Shown here in pieces: positions 7,837-13,308 of a stretch of 13,308 bases of DNA. Both the position numbers and the translations under genes were made by a program. Under the pieces are notes generated by a model. The model was given only the letters and a program-made list of their open reading frames with translations, did not search any database and had not been told where the DNA came from. Every line of letters begins with the position of its first letter. Position 1 is the first letter of the stretch. The DNA is from Planctomycetota bacterium (lineage in GTDB: Bacteria > Planctomycetota > Phycisphaerae > Sedimentisphaerales > SM23-30), in NCBI GenBank assembly GCA_029573975.1, contig JAKQBU010000277.1:1-13308 (forward strand), written 5' to 3'.

Positions 7837-8056
7837 ATGCGTCTGAAAGTCTCTAAGACAGAAGTCCCTATATCTCCCGGTTCTCGAAAAACCCAAAAAA
7901 ACGGTTGCCGCTATTCAAAAATGGGTATATACTAATAGTGATGGTTACCCTACAGGGCGGCCGGATGCGGGTATTTGGGTACAATCCGTAGGGCTGCTCG
8001 GTGGATGGCTGGGATGGGTAACGTATCGCCCGCGCAGCGGCTTATTTTATAAATAA
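7837..8056 (+). pseudogene. Small broken reading frame, frameshifted at an A7 run
   Basis: From ATG 7837 one frame runs MRLKVSKTEVPISPGS... but stops early (TAA at 7933-7935). In the +1 frame, codons from about 7898 to TAA 8054-8056 read as a convincing protein end (TVAAIQKWVYTNSDGY, then PTGRPDAGIWVQ, GGWLGWVTYRP, SGLFYK). That frame has no start codon of its own. Removing one A from the run at 7895-7901 joins the two into about 72 residues. The first frame is also open back to the TAA of the preceding lipoprotein, and GGAG lies only 2 nt before the ATG, too close for a good ribosome site. I do not recognise the product. It may be the remnant of a gene or domain following the lipoprotein, or a small gene with a homopolymer sequencing error. 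Confidence 0.4.
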
Positions 8057-8120
8057 CGGCCTGATAAAGGTTAAGAAACTTTAAAACGTGGAAACTCTTT
8101 AGTAAGCACAAGGAAAACCC

Positions 8121-9251
8121 ATGCCCAAAACCAAATATATCAATAAAATCGAGTCAATCGAGCCGCTTCCGGAGGAACAACGCCGGCAGTTGCAGCCGGT
8201 TGCCGAAAAATACCGGTTCCGTTCCAACGATTATTACCTCTCCCTGATTGACTGGGCCGACCCCAAGGATCCCATCCGCAATCTAATTATCCCGCAGCCC
8301 GCCGAACTGGAGGAATGGGGAAAACTGGACCCCTCTGGCGAACACAATTACACGATTTTGCCCGGCCTGGAACATAAGTATTCCTCGACCGTTCTGCTGC
8401 TAGTCAGCAATGTCTGCGGCGGCATCTGCCGCTATTGTTTCCGCAAACGGGTCTTCATCCATGCGGATCAGGAAATCCTGCACGACCTGCCCGCTGCCAT
8501 TGAGTATATCCAGAGCCATCCCGAAATCACCAACGTGCTGTTGACCGGCGGCGACCCCCTGGTCTTGTCCACCGCCCGCCTGCGGGAAATCATCGAGGCG
8601 ATTATGCCTGTCCCCCATGTCCGCATCATCCGTCTCGGCTCGAAAATACCCGCCTTCGATCCCGCCCGCATCCTGGATGACCCGGAGCTGGCGGCCCTGA
8701 TCCGCCAGGCCTGCGACCGGAACAAGCAGATCTACATCATGACCCATTTCATTCATACCCGGGAACTGACTGCCCTGGCCCGCCTGGCCGCCCAATACCT
8801 GCATCAGGCCGGCGCCTTGCTGGCCAACCAGACGCCCCTGATCCGCGGCTGCAACGATGACCCGCTGGTCCTGGCTGACCTGTTCCGGGAGCTTTCCTTT
8901 GCCGGGATCCCGCCCTATTATGTCTTCCAGTGCCGCCCCGCCTCCGGCAACAAACCCTATGCCGTACCCGTCGAAGATGGCTTCCGCATCTTCGAAAAGG
9001 CCAAATCCCTGGTCTCCGGTCTGGCCAAACGCGCCCGCTTTGTCATGTCCCACGTCTCCGGCAAAATCGAAATAGTCGGCCTGACCCAGCAGAACATCTT
9101 CATGAAATACCACCGGGCCGCCGAAGAAACCGACAGCGGCGACTTCCTGATGTTCCTGCGCAATCCCCAGGCCTACTGGTTCGACGATTACCTCGCCGCC
9201 GTCAACTGGCAGAAAGTGGACTGGCATTTCGATGCCTACGGTCCGGAATAA
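8121..9251 (+). CDS. KamA-family radical SAM aminomutase-like protein
   Basis: AAGGA (8110-8114) precedes the ATG by 6 nt. The 376-residue protein has the radical SAM cluster motif C99-x3-C103-x2-C106 (VCGGICRYCF), the family block LLTGGDPL (140-147), RLGSKIPAFDP (about 171-181), and a YYVFQC block near 266-271. Lys315 in VSGK is the likely PLP lysine. Known members (lysine 2,3-aminomutase, EpmB) use SAM, PLP and [4Fe-4S] to move an amino group from C2 to C3. Here the two lysine-binding aspartates of lysine 2,3-aminomutase seem to be Arg272 (QCR instead of QCD) and Ser310 (my alignment), so L-lysine is an unlikely substrate. The protein ends with an extra segment of about 50 residues after the PLP lysine. 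No efp or lysine pathway genes are adjacent. Family is sure, substrate unknown. Confidence 0.85.
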   Translation: MPKTKYINKIESIEPLPEEQRRQLQPVAEKYRFRSNDYYLSLIDWADPKDPIRNLIIPQPAELEEWGKLDPSGEHNYTILPGLEHKYSSTVLLLVSNVCGGICRYCFRKRVFIHADQEILHDLPAAIEYIQSHPEITNVLLTGGDPLVLSTARLREIIEAIMPVPHVRIIRLGSKIPAFDPARILDDPELAALIRQACDRNKQIYIMTHFIHTRELTALARLAAQYLHQAGALLANQTPLIRGCNDDPLVLADLFRELSFAGIPPYYVFQCRPASGNKPYAVPVEDGFRIFEKAKSLVSGLAKRARFVMSHVSGKIEIVGLTQQNIFMKYHRAAEETDSGDFLMFLRNPQAYWFDDYLAAVNWQKVDWHFDAYGPE

Positions 9252-9286
9252 TCCGCCCCCGGGGGAAAAGTGCTTCCGCGCCGGCC

Positions 9287-10948
9287 TCACCAGAACCGTA
9301 TATACAGATAGAACCAGATTACCGCATAAATCGCATACCACAGCCGCAGCGTCTTATACCACGGAATTTTTTTGCCCTCCCCATATTGCGACAGCAATTG
9401 CGGCGTCCACAATATCGGCTTCCATTTCTCCTCGGCCGGCGGCACCGTCATCAGGGAGACGAGAATAATCCCAGCCATAATCACCACCTGGGCCATGCCC
9501 GCCACATACAGCCAGTGCAATTCGAACGGCAGCACCCCGTATTTATACAACAAGGGAAAGGAAATCGCAAAGACCGTTTGGATGAATATCCCGCCCAGAA
9601 TTCCGAATATCGCCCCCGCATAATTCGTCCGCTTCCAGAAAATCCCCAGCAGCAGCACCGAAATGAAGGGGGTGGCCACATAGGTTACGCCCGTTTGAAA
9701 ATACGTGAAGACCCCGCCCAGACGCTCCACAAAAGGTGCCGCCAGACATGCCACCATAAGTGCGGTCCCCGCCGTAACTCTACCGACCTTTACAATCCGT
9801 TCCTCACTGGCCTCCTTATTGATTAACTTCTTATAGACATCCAGCGAAAAGATCGTGGCCGTCGAATTCGCCAGCGCGCTGATCGTGGACATCACTGCCG
9901 CCAGAAACCCCGCCAGCACAATCCCGCGCAGACCCCACGCGGGGGCAAAATGTGTCAGGGCATAAGGAAAGGTATGATCCAGATTCTCCAGCGGGGCATC
10001 CATCTTCATATTATGGATCCAGTGGTACACAATGAAGCCCAGAAAACAGGTTACCAGCGGACGGGCCAGATTGATAAAACCGGCAAAGATAATCCCCATC
10101 ATCCCGTCCCATGTCGAACGCGAGGACAGCACCCGCTGCACCATCACCTGATTGCTGCACTGATAAAAAAGAAACACTCCGAAGGTCGCACAAATCAGGC
10201 CGGCAAACGGCGCTTTCGGGTCGCCGGGCGGCAGATAAAGATGAAAACGCTCCGGATTGGCCTGTTCCATTGCCTGCCAGCCGCCGGGGATATGGCTCAG
10301 CGCCAGAAAAAACAGTAGCACGCCGCCGCCTACCAGCATCACACATTGCACCGCGTCCGTCCACATGATCGAACCCAGCCCCCCCTTAATAGTATAAATC
10401 CCTACAATGGCTGCCATGCACCATAACACCAGATAAAAATTCCACGACGTCAGCCGGTGGATCGCCAGAGATCCCGAATACAGCACCGGCACCAGAAAAA
10501 CAAAGACATAGGCAAACAGCATGATCCAGCTATAGGCATTGCCGCAAAAATCCCCGAATCGCCGCCGTAAAAATTCCGGGATCGTGGTAATCTGATTCTT
10601 CAGATAGATGGGAATAAAAAACACAATAACCAGGGTATAAACCGGCAGGGCAAACCATTCCCAGTTGGCGATCCCCATCCCGTTTTCATAGGCCGCCCCG
10701 ATGGTCCCCACAATCTGCTCGCTGGATACGCTGGTCGAGACAAACGCCGCACCTACCAGCCACCAGGGCATCTTCCCCGACGCCAGAAAATAACTCTTGG
10801 TCGTCTTCTCCACCTTTCGCGACGCCCATAATCCCACCGCAATCACTCCCCCGATTGCCACCAGAATAATCGCGATATCCACCGACGACAGCGAAAAACC
10901 CGTCCCCTGGCTTACCTGTGCCAATAATCCGTTCAGGCCGATTGTCAT
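9287..10948 (-). CDS. Sodium:solute symporter (SSS / SLC5 family)
   Basis: This is an inner-membrane protein of 553 residues with about 13-14 hydrophobic helices, the LeuT-like architecture typical of SSS carriers that import sugars, inositols, amino acids or acids with Na+. Family signatures visible are RKVEKTTKSYFLASG after the first helix, SVSSEQIVGT (about residues 74-83), TIPEFLRRRFG, and AGFLAAVMSTISALANSTAT before DVYKK. The Ser/Thr-rich VMSTISALANS segment corresponds to the sodium-site helix. Length and signatures resemble the sugar/myo-inositol-type carriers; the exact substrate is not visible. Start: ATG 10948, with GGGGGTG 6 nt upstream. It is the last gene of the minus-strand cluster, 97 nt after the DegT aminotransferase, and is the only clear gene here ending in TGA. 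Confidence 0.92.
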   Translation of the reverse strand: MTIGLNGLLAQVSQGTGFSLSSVDIAIILVAIGGVIAVGLWASRKVEKTTKSYFLASGKMPWWLVGAAFVSTSVSSEQIVGTIGAAYENGMGIANWEWFALPVYTLVIVFFIPIYLKNQITTIPEFLRRRFGDFCGNAYSWIMLFAYVFVFLVPVLYSGSLAIHRLTSWNFYLVLWCMAAIVGIYTIKGGLGSIMWTDAVQCVMLVGGGVLLFFLALSHIPGGWQAMEQANPERFHLYLPPGDPKAPFAGLICATFGVFLFYQCSNQVMVQRVLSSRSTWDGMMGIIFAGFINLARPLVTCFLGFIVYHWIHNMKMDAPLENLDHTFPYALTHFAPAWGLRGIVLAGFLAAVMSTISALANSTATIFSLDVYKKLINKEASEERIVKVGRVTAGTALMVACLAAPFVERLGGVFTYFQTGVTYVATPFISVLLLGIFWKRTNYAGAIFGILGGIFIQTVFAISFPLLYKYGVLPFELHWLYVAGMAQVVIMAGIILVSLMTVPPAEEKWKPILWTPQLLSQYGEGKKIPWYKTLRLWYAIYAVIWFYLYIRFW

Positions 10949-11011
10949 ATCGCACCCCCGGCTGTTCCTGCATAATTTCTCATACGGTCCCTATCTTCTT
11001 AGCCATGCCAT

Positions 11012-11141
11012 TCAACTGGCAAACCATCGATTTTCCACCGCTTCTTTACGGATGACCACAGCCCTGTTTTCCCGCCGCCGGTTGCCCTTGGGCGGAATCG
11101 GAGGCAGCAGGGATCGCGCAAATAACGCTTCGTTTCGCGGG
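11012..11141 (-). pseudogene. Leftover 3' end of a second DegT-type gene, out of frame
   Basis: In the frame one step off from the DegT gene, the minus strand from 11140 reads PRNEALFARSLLPPIPP, then a charged stretch, EAVEN and RWFAS, to a TGA at 11014-11012. It matches the end of the intact gene (PRSDALFARSLLLPIPS ... EAVES) residue by residue with no gaps over 37 codons. In the first half the differences are mostly synonymous or conservative (S/N, D/E), as if this copy once coded in this frame. It has no start. It looks like the tail of a deleted neighbouring paralogue or a diverged tandem duplication. Confidence 0.6.
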
Positions 11142-11256
11142 CCGGCTTTCGACCGCTTCTTGAATGACACCCGCCGCCCCATCTTCCTGCTCCCGCGTCA
11201 GCTTCGACGGAATCGGCAGCAGCAGGGACCGGGCAAATAACGCATCGCTCCGCGGG
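11030..11256 (-). repeat. Diverged tandem duplication of the DegT 3' end (2 x 112 bp, period 115 bp)
   Basis: Copy one spans 11145-11256 and copy two 11030-11141, with 3 bp between. Both begin CCCGCG on the minus strand. They share long blocks such as GCGTTATTTGC, TCCCTGCTGC and GAAGCGGT, and align without gaps. The period of 115 bp is not a multiple of three, so the reading frame that codes copy one passes through copy two in a different phase. Confidence 0.85.
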
Positions 11257-12368
11257 CAGGCGCCGGTCTGGTAATCATAGATACTCCCGGCGTTTTCCGC
11301 CAACGACCAGGGATTGCCGCTTGGCGATAACGGCTGTTTGTTCACCAGGGAAGGGATATTGGAGTATATGTGCAACCCGTATTCTGCAATCCGGAATACA
11401 TTGTGCAAACCGCCTTCGACCAGGTTTTTCTTGACGGCAACGGCAGCAGTTTCCTCTTCGAGAATCAGAACCAGAAACGGCCCGGTATCCCCCGCCGCAT
11501 CATGGACCCGGCGAAACTGCAGCCCCGGAATCCCTTCCAAGCGGGTTTTTATCCGTTTCTTGGACTGGCGCATATGCTCCAGAATCTGCGGCAGCTTTTG
11601 TAACTGCACGGCCGCCACGGCACCACACAGCTCGGTCATCCGCCGGCCCTGGCCCCACATGACCGCATATGGCTCCGGCATCGCCAGCCGGCCGTTGGTC
11701 CGGATCATACCCATATCATGGGCGGAAAAGGCCCGCTGGTACAGCTTCTTATCGTTGGTGATGACCAGCCCGCCTTCCCCACAGGTCATATTTTTATTGA
11801 GCTGGAGACTGAAGATACCCATATCCCCAAACGTGCCCACCTTGCGGCCCTTGATTTCCCCGCCGTTACACTGGGCACAATCCTCCAGCACCGACAGATG
11901 ATGCTCCCGGGCGATCGCCAGGATCGCTTCCATATCACAGGGACAGCCGGCCATATGAATCGGGAGAATCGTCCGGGTCCGGGGCGTAATCTTCTTTTGC
12001 AGGTCCGCCGGGTCCATGGTAAAGCTGTCGTCCACTTCACACAAGACCGGTATCGCATTGTTCTGTACAATCGCTCCCACCGTCGCCACCCACAGAAACG
12101 CCGGGACAATCACTTCGCACCCCGGCCCCACCCCCAGCGCATTCAAGGCAACCGACAGCGCCCCCGTGCCGCTGTTCAGCGCCAGGGCATAATCGCACCC
12201 GTAATAGTCCTTCGCCGCGGCTTCGAAATCATCCACATAATGCGGTTTTTGCAAACCGTAATACCGGAAAAGCGAACCATACCGCAGCACATCCAGAACC
12301 GCCTGCTCTTCCTTTTCATCCAGCCAATAGGCTCCGGGAAATTCATAAGGCCAATCTACCTTGTGCAT
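11046..12368 (-). CDS. DegT/DnrJ/EryC1/StrS aminotransferase with a frame-altered tail
   Basis: The start is placed at 12368, where AAGGA lies about 6 nt upstream; the longer frame from 12404 would add 12 poorly supported residues. This family transfers an amino group, usually from glutamate or glutamine, to keto sugars or keto-inositols using PLP. The 440-residue protein shows an N-terminal substrate region (RYYGLQKPHYVDDFE), NSGTGAL (65-71) for phosphate binding, EDCAQ with Asp163 and Gln166 contacting PLP, and the Schiff-base Lys192 in LQLNKNMTCGEGG. Normal family sequence ends near residue 408 (EAVES). The last 32 residues (RPAKRSV... to GCGHP) are a shifted reading of a duplicated 3' end, so they are not a conserved domain. 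Upstream is the isomerase (51 nt), downstream the symporter (97 nt): probably one operon. Confidence 0.93.
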   Translation of the reverse strand: MHKVDWPYEFPGAYWLDEKEEQAVLDVLRYGSLFRYYGLQKPHYVDDFEAAAKDYYGCDYALALNSGTGALSVALNALGVGPGCEVIVPAFLWVATVGAIVQNNAIPVLCEVDDSFTMDPADLQKKITPRTRTILPIHMAGCPCDMEAILAIAREHHLSVLEDCAQCNGGEIKGRKVGTFGDMGIFSLQLNKNMTCGEGGLVITNDKKLYQRAFSAHDMGMIRTNGRLAMPEPYAVMWGQGRRMTELCGAVAAVQLQKLPQILEHMRQSKKRIKTRLEGIPGLQFRRVHDAAGDTGPFLVLILEEETAAVAVKKNLVEGGLHNVFRIAEYGLHIYSNIPSLVNKQPLSPSGNPWSLAENAGSIYDYQTGACPRSDALFARSLLLPIPSKLTREQEDGAAGVIQEAVESRPAKRSVICAIPAASDSAQGQPAAGKQGCGHP

Positions 12369-12419
12369 ACTTTTCCTTTTCTCCGTCCGGGACATAGTTC
12401 GCAAAACACTTTTTCCGTC

Positions 12420-13308
12420 TTACTTATTTCCCAGCAAATGGGTTATAATCCGATAATCCAGCTCTTCGTAATCCCGCCGGGCAATACAGGCCTCCACCTG
12501 CTTTTCATCGAGCGAACGAACCAGTTCCAATAACCGCAAAAATACTTCACGGCTGTTTTGCAGATGCCGGGTGGAAGATTCCTTCTTCTGGGTCCTCATG
12601 ACCTTGACATCCAAACCGACAAATTCCCCCTTCTGGCCATATTGATGTTTCTCCAGAATGCGCACCTGGTTGAACGCACGGCGGAGATCCACAGACCCGA
12701 ACGATTTGTCCTCATCAAACTTCAAGCCGTTCTGATCATTCAGATGCACCGACCACAGCTTGTTATGCGCCAGGGCATACCCCATTTCATCGGAGGGATC
12801 CAGCCCCGCCAGAATCGCATGGGCACTTTCAATCAATCCGCCCACCCGAGCGGGGTCCTTCGTCAGCATTCCCAATCCGATCGCATGGCCAATGGTGGGA
12901 ATATAAGCCTGATCCATCGGCTCATTCGGTTTGGGTTCGATGGCAATCCGGATTTTGGGATCATATTCCAGCATGACATTAATGGCTTCCACCAGGTGCT
13001 GTACCGCCACCTTGCTGTCTTTGGCTTCCCGCAGATACGTTCCTTCCCGTGCCAGCCATAAGACAATCAGATCCGTTCCCAGTTCATTGGCGATATCGAT
13101 GGTGATCTTGCTGCGCTGGATCGCATAGGCCCGGCCCTCCGGATCGTTGGAGGTATAACCGCCATCCACCGTCCGGGGATCCTCCCACAACCGCGGAGCG
13201 ACAAACTCCGCCTGCAAGCCCTCCGCTGCCAGGGTCTTTTTCAGTTTTCGGTACTGCTCCGCGATCTGCTGGCTGGTCAAATGATTCAGGTCCGGCACGG
13301 CATCATCA
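12420..13308 (-). CDS. Xylose-isomerase-like TIM-barrel sugar isomerase, 5' end outside window
   Basis: The frame is open to the right edge; a GTG at 13298 is not a likely start, because the preceding codons DDA align with the HDDD motif of class-I xylose isomerase. About 55-60 residues are missing. Numbering from that GTG, catalytic and metal residues are Glu121 and Lys123 (IEPKPNEP), Glu157 and His160 (IESAH), Asp195 and Asp197 (KFDEDKSFG) and Asp230 (GLDVK). YTSNDPEGRAYAI and HLNDQNG also match Streptomyces-type XylA. One metal ligand that is Asp in XylA (Asp245 there) is His185 here (SVHLND). Family reaction: aldose-ketose isomerisation with two divalent metals. The His change and the neighbours (aminotransferase, symporter) leave the real substrate open; it may not be xylose. 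It is the first visible gene of the minus-strand cluster. Confidence 0.85.
   Translation of the reverse strand, partial: DDAVPDLNHLTSQQIAEQYRKLKKTLAAEGLQAEFVAPRLWEDPRTVDGGYTSNDPEGRAYAIQRSKITIDIANELGTDLIVLWLAREGTYLREAKDSKVAVQHLVEAINVMLEYDPKIRIAIEPKPNEPMDQAYIPTIGHAIGLGMLTKDPARVGGLIESAHAILAGLDPSDEMGYALAHNKLWSVHLNDQNGLKFDEDKSFGSVDLRRAFNQVRILEKHQYGQKGEFVGLDVKVMRTQKKESSTRHLQNSREVFLRLLELVRSLDEKQVEACIARRDYEELDYRIITHLLGNK

Noticed and set aside
7264..7896. Minus-strand open frame of 210 codons opposite the TGA-containing lipoprotein
   Set aside because: It has no family signature; the plus strand has the ribosome site, signal peptide and coherent protein. The antisense opening follows from the plus-strand codons.
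7896..7902. A AAA AAC heptamer as a classical -1 programmed frameshift site
   Set aside because: A -1 shift here leads into a frame with a poor protein pattern; the protein-like continuation is in the +1 frame, which a one-base indel explains more simply.
9256..9265. CCCCCGGGGG palindrome between the convergent KamA and symporter genes as a terminator
   Set aside because: It has no loop and no T tract in either direction; it is most likely just GC-rich sequence.
8400..9341. Long minus-strand open frame of 313 codons across the KamA gene
   Set aside because: It is antisense to a gene with clear radical SAM motifs, is Gly/Ala/Asp-rich with no recognisable family, and reflects the codon bias of the real strand.
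8930..9826. Plus-strand open frame of 298 codons across the KamA and symporter ends
   Set aside because: It is Arg/Pro/His-rich shadow translation that overlaps the ends of two well-supported genes.

Overview
The window looks like chromosomal DNA from a bacterium of the Planctomycetota or a related PVC phylum. This is inferred from protein type, not from any marker gene. The clues are a PEP-CTERM surface protein, a planctomycete/Bacteroidetes-style FAD oxidoreductase tail with ferredoxin motifs, an SSS symporter, a class-I xylose-isomerase relative, and unusual lipoproteins. Nearly every gene ends in TAA. The only clear TGA stop is that of the symporter, which bears on the main finding.

Left part (1-2366): the 3' end of an iron-sulfur oxidoreductase; a lone PEP-CTERM protein with a near-consensus promoter and a strong intrinsic terminator; and folE (GTP cyclohydrolase I) on the minus strand. 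Divergent from folE is a umuD-umuC translesion polymerase operon (2501-4249). It is followed on the same strand by a fold-type-I PLP aminotransferase (4284-5624) and, 4 nt later, a lipoprotein made of two copies of one domain (5629-6495).

Middle (6518-8120): a second lipoprotein gene with its own promoter. Its frame is interrupted by TGA at 7663-7665 but continues as convincing coding sequence for 48 more codons to a TAA. A perfect 8-bp hairpin with a UGG loop begins 13 nt after the TGA, the position and loop type expected of a bacterial SECIS element. I read this as a candidate selenoprotein (Sec364, with Cys368 four residues on); a nonsense mutation is the main alternative. Behind it is a small broken reading frame (7837-8056) that becomes whole if one A is removed from an A7 run.

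Right part (8121-13308): a KamA-family radical SAM protein on the plus strand faces a minus-strand cluster. Read in its own direction, that cluster is a xylose-isomerase-like enzyme (cut by the window edge), a DegT/StrS sugar aminotransferase and a sodium:solute symporter. The set suggests uptake plus isomerisation/amination of a sugar or cyclitol. The 3' end of the aminotransferase gene is a diverged tandem duplication of about 115 bp. The second copy is read out of frame and gives the protein a 32-residue non-homologous tail. No rRNA, tRNA, CRISPR array or insertion sequence was seen.
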